NCBI RefSeq assembly: GCF_000004195.4
Contig: NC_030682.2
Location: 153,960,350-154,024,349, forward strand
Origin: Xenopus tropicalis
Taxonomy: Eukaryota > Chordata > Amphibia > Anura > Pipidae
Length of the DNA stretch: 64,000 bases
Direction: 5' to 3'
Positions 28,204-39,338 of this stretch are shown one piece after another. Position numbers and translations under genes: made by a program. The notes under the pieces are model-generated. The model was not told where the DNA came from. It saw only the letters and a program-made list of their open reading frames with translations, and did no database searches. Each line of letters begins with the position of its first letter. Position 1 is the first letter of the stretch.

Positions 28204-28255
28204 AAGCCTACAACACCTGGTATTCCCAGGCGGTCTCCCATCCAGGTACTAACCA
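28204..28255 (-). pseudogene. 5S rRNA pseudogene, 3' part only
   Basis: 52 nt identical to the 3' part of the neighbouring 5S gene (through box C), with the same 3' flank including T-runs, 264 bp away. The 5' 68 nt are replaced by unrelated sequence starting at 28256. Confidence 0.92.
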
Positions 28256-28446
28256 GCACCGTTGCCCCAGGAAGCAGTAGCAAAAAGCCCCGCTGGTGTG
28301 ACTAGAGCTGTAATTTTGGGACCCCCCCATAAAACTCCTTCGTAAATAAACTCTGTAAGTCACTGTATCTCAGGGTTCACTCTCCCTATTTATTAAGAAT
28401 TTCTTAGGGGGGAGCATTCCAAAGTGATTCATTTACAAGTGATCTG
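28256..28446. other. Intergenic spacer
   Basis: Under 200 bp, no recognised feature. Confidence 0.4.
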
Positions 28447-28685
28447 AACGAGTACAGTACAGGGGTGGGGGTACTATGACTCTTGGTGCCCCAGTACAGG
28501 GGTGGGGGTACTATGACTCTTGGTGCCCCAGTACAGGGGTGGGGGTACTATGACTCTTGGTGCCCCAGTACAGGGGTGGGGGTACTATGACTCTTGGTGC
28601 CCCAGTACAGGGGTGGGGGTACTATGACTCTTGGTGCCCCAGTACAGGGGTGGGGGTGCTATGACTCTGGGGGGCCCCAGTACAG
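28447..28685. repeat. Minisatellite, 37-bp unit
   Basis: About 6.3 copies of agtacaggggtgggggtact plus atgactcttggtgcccc, nearly identical except the last. Confidence 0.97.
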
Positions 28686-29740
28686 TAAATTTCTAGGAGC
28701 CTCATAGGAGCCAGTTATGTGGACTTCAAGGTTAGGGGCGGGGCATGGTGTGTGGATGGCATTTACCAGTTTGGGGCTTCGGGGCCCCCATGTCTCCTGG
28801 GGGCTGTAATGTACTTAGTGCCTGGGTGGTGAGACCTGGGATAGAACCTGTTTGGTTGGAGGAAATTAATTTGGGGATGAACAGGTTAAGTCTGCGAGTA
28901 GGAAGGGGGCACAGCTCAAAGGGTCTTTCCCTGACTCAAGTATTCGGGTAATTAGTGTTTTTCTAATGGACTTCAGAATGCCCGCCCCCTCCAGCACACC
29001 ATTATCCAATGACATCAAGAAAGGTACAAATGGCTTCTCCCGTGGGGGGGGGGGGGGGCTCTCCCCGTTGCTAAGTGGCCAAACCAGAGCACCAGTTCAT
29101 CATTGGAAATTTCCATCTTATATCTACAGAGGAATCATATTGGGAGAATTACATGAGCCTGGGACACTATGATATTCTGGGGGCCTCCAGGGCAGTTATA
29201 GGGGGGCAAATAATCTCCTACGTTACAAACCAGATGTCATTTCCTGAAATCCTCACTCACTTGCACCATATTCCTACTCTACCCAACCACTCATATCAAC
29301 CAGCCAGTTAGTAGGGCTTCCCCCCCACAGTCCTGCATTGTAATCTGTTTGTCCCATGGGGCTAGCCGTATTCTTCATTTCCCAGGGTGCCACAGCCATG
29401 TGACCTGTGCTCTGATTAACTTCAGTCTCACTTTACTGCTGCGCTGCAAGTTGGAGTGATATTCCCCCCCCTCACCCCCAGCAGCCGATCAGCAGAACAA
29501 TGGGAAGGGAGCAAGATAGCAGCTCCCAGTAGGTATCAGAATAGCACTCAATAGTAAGAAATCCAAGTCCGGCTTGGGACTCCTCCAGTTACATGGGAGT
29601 AGGAGAAACAATAGGTTAGCTGGAAGCAGTTCTAATGTGTAGCGCTGGCTGAAAGCTCAGACTCAGGCACACTTTACTGCTGCGCTGCAAATTGGAGTGA
29701 TAGGTGCAATTTAAGACAGGATAGGTCTCTTTAAGACAGG
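28686..29740. other. Intergenic, no gene seen
   Basis: No credible coding frame. Includes a G13-14 run at 29045 and a short duplicated phrase (actttactgctgcgctgcaa near 29430 and 29670). Confidence 0.5.
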
Positions 29741-29915
29741 AATCCCCAACCTTTTTCACCCATGGGTCACATTCAAATGTAAAAAGGGTCGGGGAGCAAC
29801 ACAAGCATAAAAAGTACTTGGGGTGCCCAATAAGGGTTGTGATTGGTTATTTGGGAGCAACGTCCAAGGGGTTGGTGAGAAACATGTTGCCCCCGAGCCA
29901 CTGGGGAGGGGGGTC
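29741..29915. repeat. Dispersed frog repeat (aaccttttt...ggagcaacac family)
   Basis: The segment containing catgggtcacattcaaatgt and gggtcggggagcaacacaag is remembered as a very common Xenopus dispersed repeat; exact family name not assigned. Confidence 0.6.
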
Positions 29916-31554
29916 AAGCTGTTTTCCTATCTGTGTTTTTATTGGCTGCTGTGTGTATAAATAGTTTCTTCTCTCGCTGAGCCCAGGATTAAGTTATGTT
30001 GGAGCATGAAACGCGTGAGTCAATAGAGATGTTGTTCCAGTAGAGTTTGATGTTGACATTGGATGGTGCCCATGTGGTTAATGGTAAACTCATTCGGCTC
30101 CTGGGTTGGTTTTTGTTGAAAGGGCACATTAATCCTTCTGAGAGTATTTGTCTATTCATTGTATGGGGGCTATTATATTAGGGTATTAGGGCTCCCTCTG
30201 ATACCCCACTGGTTGGCACTTACCCCTGCATGCCATGCTGAGTGCCATAGTATAACAATGCCCCGAGGGGTATTACCCATGTCTTACCCATTTGCTTACT
30301 AAGATGTCCCTGTGGCCCTAATGGCTTCTGTGGGGCCAATCAGCGGACAGATACAGACAAAGCAGCACATTGCAGAGCATGGGCATCGGGCAGCTGGGGG
30401 TTGGCACAGGTAGATGGCACAGGTAGATGGCACAGGTAGATGCCACACAGATAATGTCACAAAGGGAGCTGCACTGGGCAATGAGACTACGCGCTGCCAA
30501 TCAGGGACTAAATGTCGGCGTGAAATGCGTCGGTTGTCATCAACTTCACTGAAACGATAGGGAAAAGTCCGGTGTAAGAGCCCAGTACCTACAGCACTTA
30601 CCTCCCATCTGCTTGATTCCATTGGTTCCTGTATTGGTAACAACCAGGATGCCCCTTATTTCATGCCCATGTAGAGATAGGGGGGGGCTCTGCTTGTACC
30701 CCAATGATGGGCCGTACAGTTGCACTAAAGACCTTTCTGTAGGAACACTAGGGGGCGCTATGTCCCTTTTGGAATATGTCTGTGGCCCTGTGAAAGGTTA
30801 GGGAAGGGGGCAATAAAGAGAGAGCACATAAGCGCGGCCATCAGAGACCCACCTTCCTCCATAGGGCGCTGTGGGTACTTCTGGGCGGTACCATTATCTC
30901 ATGACATGGGAATGCTGGGGGGGGGGTACGGGTCACAAGGTTGGGGGTGGGGTTATTTCTGATGAGGAAGTGATAGAATTTCCCAGAGAACAGACTGTCC
31001 CGGCTGCAGTCATTGGCTGGGGCCACAGTTCAGGGCCACAGAACTGGCAGAGAGAGAGAGTAACCGCCATTGTTATGTTGTGTTTACTCTGTTACTCATT
31101 AGCTCATTACAAACCCATTAAAGTTCCCTCACCTGTGCGTCTGCTCACCTGGCGCCGACAGATTAACTCCTTCCTGTCTGATATGAGAGCGACCTCAGCC
31201 TTTGCTTCTGTAGAGAGACATGAGTGGCCCCGGGGCCCGTTCATTAAAGTTGTCTCTAACCTTCGACTGCTCCACTCTCTGTCCGTAGTCTGTAAAGGGG
31301 TCTCTCTGGAGGGTTCTTTTGCTTGGGGTGCTGCTAACACCCTCAGATTACTCAATATACCCCATAGGTGTCTCTGCCTTACACCTTTCCTACCCCCATG
31401 GTACTTAATCATCGGCACTCACCGGATTTTTCTTTCTAATTTGAATGTTGGACTTGCCCTTTGGATCTGGGGGTTTATTTGCGATTGGCCTCTTTATAGA
31501 TTCATTTTAGCTTAGTGTTGCTAATACCCAGCCAATAGTAACCGTGGGCCCCTA
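29916..31554. other. Intergenic, no gene seen
   Basis: Contains a 13-bp triplet repeat (cacaggtagatgg, 30405-30445) and a gaaacgcg-type word (30008). A plus-strand frame of 214 codons at 30871-31515 has no recognised family, no splice context and no codon-level support, so it is not called. Confidence 0.5.
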
Positions 31555-34500
31555 GTACATTCTGTAGGGCGTTACTGTATTTATGGGGCTCCTGTGATGC
31601 CCCTAGTGCAATCTGTAGGGCATTACTGTATTTATGGGGCTCCTGTGATGCCCCTAGTGCGTTCTGTAGGGCATTACTGTATTTATGGGGCTCCTGTGAT
31701 GCCCCTAGTACATTCTGTAGGGCGTTACTGTATTTATGGGGCTCCTGTGACGCCCCTACTGCGTTCTGTAGGGCATTACTGTATTTATTGGGCTCCTGTG
31801 ATGCCCCTAGTGCGTTCTGTAGGGCGTTACTGTATTTATGGGGCTCCTGTGACGCCCCTAGTGTATTCTGTAGGGCGGTACTGTATTTATGGGGCTCCTG
31901 TGACGCCCCTAGTGCGTTCTGTAGGGCGTTACTGTATTTATGGGGCTCCTGTGATGCCCCTAGTACATTCTGTAGGGCGGTACTGTATTTATGGGGCTCC
32001 TGTGACGCCCCTAGTGCATTCTGTAGGGCGTTACTGTATTTATGGGGCTCCTGTGATGCCCCTAGTACATTCTGTAGGGCGTTACTGTATTTATGGGGCT
32101 CCTGTGAAGCCCCTAGTGCGTTCTGTAGGGCGTTACTGTATTTATGGGGCTCCTGTGATGCCCCTAGTACATTCTGTAGGGCGTTACTGTATTTATGGGG
32201 CTCCTGTGACGCCCCTAGTGTATTCTGTAGGGCGTTACTGTATTTATGGGGCTCCTGTGACGCCCCTAGTGCGTTCTGTAGGGCGTTACTGTATTTATGG
32301 GGCTCCTGTGATGCCCCTAGTACATTCTGTAGGGCGGTACTGTATTTATGGGGCTCCTGTGGCTCCCCTAGTGCGTTCTGTAGGGTGTTACTGTATTTAT
32401 GGGGCTCCTGTGACGCCCCTAGTGCGTTCTGTAGGGCGTTACTGTATTTATGGGGCTCCTGTGACGCCCCTAGTGTATTCTGTAGGGCGGTACTGTATTT
32501 ATGGGGCTCCTGTGACGCCCCTAGTGCGTTCTGTAGGGCGTTACTGTATATATGGGGCTCCTGTGATGCCCCTAGTACATTCTGTAGGGCCGGTACTGTA
32601 TTTATGGGGCCCTGTGACGCCCCTAGTGCGTTCTGTAGGGCGTTACTGTATTTATGGGGCTCCTGTGATGCCCCTAGTACATTCTGTAGGGCGTTACTGT
32701 ATTTATGGGGCTCCTGTGAAGCCCCTAGTGCGTTCTGTAGGGCGTTACTCTATTTATGGGGCTCCTGTGATGCCCCTAGTACATTCTGTAGGGCGTTACT
32801 GTATTTATGGGGCTCCTTTGGCTCCTCTAGTACATTCTGTAGGGCGTTACTGTATTTATGGGGCTCCTGTGACTGTGGGCGTTACTGTATTTATGGGGCT
32901 CCTGTGACGCCCCTAGTGCGTTCTGTAGGGCATTACTGTATTTATGGGGCTCCTGTGACACCCCTAGTACATTCTGTAGAGCGTTACTGTATTTATGGGA
33001 CTCCTGTGACGCCCCTAGTGCGTTCTGTAGGGCGTTACTGTATTTATGGGGCTCCTGTGATGCCCCTAGTGTGTTCTGTAGGGCGTTACTGTATTTATGG
33101 GGCTCCTGTGATGCCCCTAGTGTGTTCTGTAGGGTGCTTCTGTATTTATGGGGCTCCTATGACGCCCCTAGTGCGTTCTGTAGGGCGTTACTGTATTTAT
33201 GGGGCTCCTGTGACGCCCCTAGTGCGTTCTGTAGGGCGTTACTGTATTTATGGGGCTCCTGTGACGCCCCTAGTGCGTTCTGTAGGGCGTTACTGTATTT
33301 ATGGGGCTCCTGTGACGCCCCTAGAGCGTTCTGTAGGGCGTTACTGTATTTATGGGGCTCCTGTGATGCCCCTAGTGCGTTCTGTAGGGCGTTACTGTAT
33401 TTATGGGGCTCCTGTGACGCCCCTAGTGCGTTGTGTAGGGCGTTACTGTATTTATGGGGCTCCTTTGACACCCCTAGTACATTCTGTATGGCGTTACTGT
33501 ATTTATGGGGCTCCTGTGGCTCCCTTAGTACATTCTGTAGGGCGTTACTGTATTTATGGGGCTCCTGTGACGCCCCTAGTGCGTTCTGTAGGGCGTTACT
33601 GTATTTATGGGGCTCCTGTGCGTTCTTTATGGCGTTACTGTATTTATGGGGCTCCTGTGATGCCCCTAGTGTATTCTGTAGGGCGGTACTCTATTTATGG
33701 GGCTCCTCTGACGCCCCTAGTGCGTTCTGTAGGGCGTTACTGTATTTATGGGGCTCCTCTGATGCCCCTAGTGCGTTCTGTAGGGCGTTACTGTATTTAT
33801 GGGGCTCCTCTGATGCCCCTAGTACATTCTGTAGGGCGTTACTGTATTTATGGGGCTCCTGTGACGCCCCTAGTGCGTTCTGTAGGGCGTTACTGTATTT
33901 ATGGGGCTCCTGTGACGCCTCTAGTGTATTCTGTAGGGCGTTACTGTATTTATGGGGCTCCTGTGACGCCCCTAGTGCGTTCTGTAGGGTGTTACTGTAT
34001 TTATGGGGCTCCTGTGACACCCCTAGTGCGTTCTGTAGGGCGTTACTGTATTTATGGGGCTCCTGTGATGCCCCTAGTGCATTCTGTAGGGCGTTACTGT
34101 ATTTATGGGGCTCCTGTGACGCCCCTAGTACATTCTGTAGGGCGTTACTGTATTTATGGGGCTCCTGTGACGCCCCTAGTACATTCTGTAGGGCGTTACT
34201 GTATTTATGGGACTCCTGTGATGCCCCTAGTGCGTTCTGTAGGGCGTTACTGTATTTATGGGGCTCCTGTGACGCCCCTAGTGCGTTCTGTAGGGCGTTA
34301 CTGTATTTATGGGGCTCCTGTGACGCCCCTAGTGCGTTCTGTAGGGCGTTACTGTATTTATGGGGCTCCTGTGACGCCCCTAGTGCGTTCTGTAGGGCGT
34401 TACTGTATTTATGGGGCTCCTGTGACGCCTCTAGTGTATTCTGTAGGGCGTTACTGTATTTATGGGGCTCCTGTGATGCCCCTAGTGCGTTCTGTAGGGT

Positions 34501-36130
34501 GTTACTGTATTTATGGGGCTCCTGTGACACCCCTAGTGCGTTCTGTAGGGCGTTACTGTATTTATGGGGCTCCTGTGATGTCCCTAGTGCGTTCTGTAGG
34601 GCGTTACTGTATTTATGGAGCTCCTGTGATGCCCCTAGTGCGTTCTGTAGGGCGTTACTGTATTTATGGGGCTCCTGTGACGCCCCTAGTGCGTTCTGTA
34701 GGGCGTTACTGTATTTATGGGGCTCCTGTGACGCCCCTAGTGCGTTCTGTAGGGCGTTACTGTATTTATGGGGCTCCTGTGGCTCCCCTTGTGCGTTCTG
34801 TAGGGCGTTACTGTATTTATTGGGCTCCTGTGATGCCCCTAGTACATTCTGTAGGGCGTTACTGTATTTATGGGGCTCCTGTGGCTCCCCTAGTGCGTTC
34901 TGTAGGGCGTTACTGTATTTATTGGGCTCCTTTGATGCCCCTAGTACATTCTGTAGGGCGTTACTGTATCTATTGGGCTTCTGTGATGCCCCTAGTACAT
35001 TCTGTAGGGCGTTACTGTATCTATTGGGCTCCTTTGATGCCCCTAGTACATTCTGTAGGGCGTTACTGTATCTATTGGGCTTCTGTGATGCCCCTAGTAC
35101 ATTCTGTAGGGCGTTACTGTATCTATTGGGCTCCTTTGATGCCCCTAGTACATTCTGTAGGGCGTTACTGTATCTATTGGGCTCCTGTGATGCCCCTAGT
35201 ACATTCTGTAGGGCGTTACTGTATTTATTGGGCTCCTGTGACACCCCTAGTACATTCTGTAGGGCGTTACTGTATCTATTGGGCTCCTTTGATGCCCCTA
35301 GTACATTCTGTAGGGCGTTACTGTATCTATTGGGCTCCTGTGATGCCCCTAGTACATTCTGTAGGGCGTTACTGTATTTATGGGGCTCCTGTGACGCCCC
35401 TAGTGCGTTCTGTAGGGCGTTACTGTATTTATGGGGCTCCTGTGGCTCCCCTAGTGCGTTCTGTAGGGCGTTACTGTATTTATTGGGCTCCTGTGATGCC
35501 CCTAGTACATTCTGTAGGGCGTTACTGTATCTATTGGGCTCCTGTGATGCCCCTAGTACATTCTGTAGGGCGTTACTGTATTTATGGGGCTCTTGTGATG
35601 CCCCTAGTACATTCTGTAGGGCGTTACTGTATCTATTGGGCTCCTGTGATGCCCCTAGTACATTCTGTAGGGCGTTACTGTATTTATGGGGCTCTTGTGA
35701 TGCCCCTAGTACATTCTGTAGGGCGGTACTGTATCTATTGGGCTCCTGTGATGCCCCTAGTACATTCTGTAGGGCGTTACTGTATCTATTGGGCTCCTGT
35801 GATGCCCCTAGTACATTCTGTAGGGCGGTACTGTATCTATTGGGCTCCTGTGATGCCCCTAGTACATTCTGTAGGGCGTTACTGTATTTATGGGGCTCCT
35901 GTGATGCCCCTAGTACATTCTGTAGAGCGGTACTGTATCTATTGGGCTCCTGTGATGCCCCTAGTACATTCTGTAGGGCGTTACTGTATCTATTGGGCTC
36001 CTGTGATGCCCCTAGTGCGTTCTGTAGGGCGTTACTGTATTTATGGGGCTCCTGTGACACCCCTAGTGCGTTCTGTAGGGCGTTACTGTATTTATTGGGC
36101 TCCTGCCCATCTATGCTGTACGGTGTTACT
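31555..36130. repeat. Large minisatellite, 51-bp unit, about 90 copies
   Basis: Unit ggggctcctgtgacgcccct plus agtgcgttctgtagggcgttactgtatttat. Main variants are gtgcgttctg or gtacattctg, gacgcc or gatgcc or ggctcc, and tatttatgg or tatctattgg (the last concentrated after 34790). Runs of variants recur as blocks. The period is a multiple of three, so frames of up to 1,500 codons exist on both strands without being genes. Confidence 0.98.
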
Positions 36131-36448
36131 GTATTTACCTCAATGCCCCGGTGCCAGGGGTAATTCTGCCTGTTGGACTCTGGACGGTGCTTCTCAGAAA
36201 CAGATTTATATGGCAGGAGATAAGGGCTTTATTGGTGTCAGGGGAGTTGAGAGACCCATAATGACTCCCAGCACTACCTGCCCGTGCGATTATACTGCCC
36301 CGGGGGGGGGGGGGGGGGCAGTCGGCTCCCTGCCCTCTGATTATTCTGTCCTTGAAAACTTTGGCTTTAATTTGCTCACTTACTGCTCACTCTGCATTAT
36401 GTGCCCCATAAACCTCTCACTGCGAAATTAACACAGCGTGCCAGGAAC
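36131..36448. other. Spacer between arrays
   Basis: Single-copy-looking sequence with a G18 run at 36302-36319; no gene seen. Confidence 0.5.
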
Positions 36449-36912
36449 ACTCAGCACCTTCTAACTGCCCAGCACCTAGGTACCCACCCTGTAACTGCCC
36501 AGCACCTAGGTACCCACCCTGTAACTGCCCAGCACCTAGGTACTCACCCTGTAACTGCCCAGCACCTAGGTACCCACCCTGTAACTGCCCAGCGCCTAGG
36601 TACCCACCCTGTAACTGCCCAGCGCCTAGGTACCCACCCTGTAACTGCCCAGCGCCTAGGTACCCACCCTGTAACTGCCCAGCGCCTAGGTACCCACCCT
36701 GTAACTGCCCAGCGCCTAGGTACCCACCCTGTAACTGCCCAGCGCCTAGGTACCCACCCTGTAACTGCCCAGCGCCTAGGTACTCACCCTGTAACTGCCC
36801 AGTGCCTAGGTACCCACCCTGTAACTGCCCAGCACCTAGGTACCCACCCTGTAACTGCCCAGCACCTAGGTACCCACCCTGTAACTGCCCAGCACCTAGG
36901 TACCCACCCTAT
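36449..36912. repeat. Minisatellite, 30-bp unit
   Basis: About 15.5 copies of gtaactgcccagcgcctagg plus tacccaccct, exact 30-bp spacing. The agcacc form flanks a central block of agcgcc copies. Confidence 0.98.
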
Positions 36913-36924
36913 AGGTACTCATCT

Positions 36925-38445
36925 ACTGCCTCCATTTTGCCCTACTGCTTCCATCTTGCCCTACTGTCTCCATCTTGTCCTACTGTCTCCATCTTACCCT
37001 ACTGTCTCCATCTTGTTCTACTGTCTCCATCTTGCCCTACTGTCTCCATCTTGCCCTACTGTCTAAATCTTGCCCTACTGTCCCCATCTTGTCCTACTGT
37101 CTCCATCTTGTCCTACTGTCTCCATCTTACCCTACTGTCTCCATCTTGTTCTACTGTCTCAATCTTGTTCTACTGTCTCCATCTTGCCCTACTGTCTCCA
37201 TCTTGCCCTACTGTCTAAATCTTGCCCTACTGTCTCCATCTTGCCCTACTGTCTCCATCTTACCCTACTGTCTAAATCTTGCCCTACTGTCTCCATCTTG
37301 TCCTACTGTCTCCATCTTACCCTACTGTCTTCATCTTGTTCTACTGTTTCCATCTTGTCCTACTGTCTCCATCTTGCCCTACTGTCTCTATCTTGTCCTA
37401 CTGTCTCCATCTTGCCCTACTGTCTCTATCTTGTCCTACTGTCTCCATCTTGCCCTACTATCTCCATCTTGTCCTACTGTCTCCATCTTGTCCTGCTTTC
37501 TCCATTCTGCCCTACTGTCTCCATCTTTCCTTGCTGTTTCCATCTTGCCCTACTGTCTCCATCTTGCCCTACTGTCTCCATCTTGCCCTACTATCTCCAT
37601 CTTGTCCTACTGTCTGTATCTTGTCCTGCTTTCTCCATTCTGCCCAACTGTCTCCATCTTGCCCTACTGTCTCTTACTGTCTCCATCTTGCCCTACTATC
37701 TCCATCTTGTCCTACTGTCTGTATCTTGTCCTGCTTTCTCCATTCTGCCCAACTGTCTCCATCTTGCCCTACTGTCTCTTACTGTCTCCATCTTGCTCTA
37801 CTGTCTCCTTCTTGTCCTACTGTCTCCATCTTGTCCTGGTTTCTCAATTCTGCCCTGCTGTCCCTATTTTGCCCTACTCTCTCCATTCTGCCCTACTGTC
37901 TTCATCTTGTCCTACTGTCTCCATCTTGTCCCACTTTCTCCATTCTTCCCTACTGTCTCCATCTTGCCCTAATGTCTGCCTTACTTATCCTGCTTTTTTT
38001 CATTCTGCCCTTCTGTCTCCATTATGCCCTACTGTCTCCATCTTGTCCTACTGTCTCCATATTGCCCTACTGTCTCTATCTTGTCCTGCTTTTTCTATTC
38101 TGCCCTACTGTCTCCATCTTGTCTTACTGTCTCCATCTTGCCCTACTGTCCCCATCTTGCCCTACTGTCTCCATCTTGTCCTACTGTCTCCATCTTGCCC
38201 TACTGTCTCTATCTTGTCCTGCTTTTTCTATTCTGCCCTACTGTCTCCATCTTGTCTTACTGTCTCCATCTTGCCCTACTGACCCCATCTTGCCCTACTG
38301 TCCCCATCTTGCCCTACTGTCTCCATCTTGCCCTACTTTCCCCATCTTGTCCTACTGTCTCCATCTTGCCCTACTGTCTCCATCTTGTCCTGCCTTTTCC
38401 ATTCTGCCCTACTGTCTCCATTCTGCCCTGCTGTCTCCATCTTAC
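36925..38445. repeat. Minisatellite, 19-bp unit
   Basis: About 80 copies of tactgtctccatcttgccc with many point variants; one strand is strongly pyrimidine-rich. A block of about 111 bp (37578-37688 and 37689-37799) is tandemly duplicated. Confidence 0.97.
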
Positions 38446-38589
38446 AGGAAGACAGTAGCCAGGGGTATTTATTCTCCCAGTCCTGACCCAGATTCTGCCT
38501 CCAGTATGCAACTCAGATAGGCAAATTAGTGAAGCTTCACCATACTTTGTGCAACTTTGCAAGCATAACTTCGCAGTGACTAGGCCTAC
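38446..38589. other. Short spacer between arrays
   Basis: About 145 bp, no recognised feature. Confidence 0.4.
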
Positions 38590-38708
38590 GATACCGTCAG
38601 TAACAATACAGTCAGGAACGATACAGTCAGTAACGATACAGTCAGGAACAATACAGTTAGTAAAGATACAGTCAGGAACGATACAGTCAGTAATGATATA
38701 GTTAGGAG

Positions 38709-39338
38709 TAGTGATGGGCGAAATGTTTCATCAGGCATGGATTCGCGGCAAATTTCCGCATTTCGCCATTGGTGGATTGTTTCACGAAACGGATGAAAAA
38801 ATTAGCCGTGGAAAAATCCGCCACGCGTTGAAAAATTGTCGCGGCCGTAAAAAAAAAAGAATAGGTGCAGGCGTCAAAAGAATAGCCACGTGACAAAAGA
38901 ATAGCCCCGCAAAAAAAGAATAGCCGTGGGTGAAAAAAGAATAGCCGCAGGCGACAAAAGAATAGCCACGTGACAAAAGAATAGCCACGTGACAAAAGAA
39001 TAGCCGCGTGACAAAAGAATAGCCGTGGGCGACAAAAGAATAGCCACGTGACAAAAGAATAGCCACGTGACAAAAGAATAGCCGCGTGACAAAAGAATAG
39101 AAGTGGGCGAAAAAAGAATAGCCGCGGGTGACAAAAGAATAGCCGTGTGACAAAAGAATATCCGCGGGCGACAAAAGAATAGCCGTGCGACAAAAGAATA
39201 GCCACGTGACAAAAGAATAGCCGCGTGACAAAAGAATAGCCGCAGTCGACAAAAGAATAACCGTGCGCGACAAAAGAATAGCCGTGGGCGAAAAAAGAAT
39301 AGCCTCACGACAAATGAATAGTTGCAGGCAACAATTTA
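38709..39338 (-). mobile_element. hAT-type non-autonomous element, copy 2, truncated
   Basis: Begins TAGTGATGGGCGAAATG and caggcatggattcgcgg, the inverted equivalent of the 3' end of the other copies, followed by 17 or so 21-bp units (gacaaaagaatagccgcgtg). The other terminal repeat and about 55 bp are missing; sequence passes directly from caacaattt into the 15-bp array, so no target duplication can be seen. Confidence 0.85.

Noticed and set aside
30871..31515. 214-codon plus-strand frame that is not repetitive
   Set aside because: No recognised domain, a competing frame on the other strand of the same segment, and no splice or promoter context; could be chance.
31594..36431. Plus-strand open frames of 437, 1,030 and 1,547 codons and a minus-strand frame of 789 codons
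   Set aside because: All are the same 51-bp (17-codon) unit read in different frames; no start context, splice sites or non-repeat domain.
31555..36912. CRISPR-like regular spacing
   Set aside because: Units are directly abutting with no unique spacers, and the context is a vertebrate genome.
36401..38520. Repetitive Leu/Ser/Cys/Pro-rich frames up to 435 codons
   Set aside because: 19-bp and 30-bp arrays without stops; three units of 19 bp make 19 codons in every frame.
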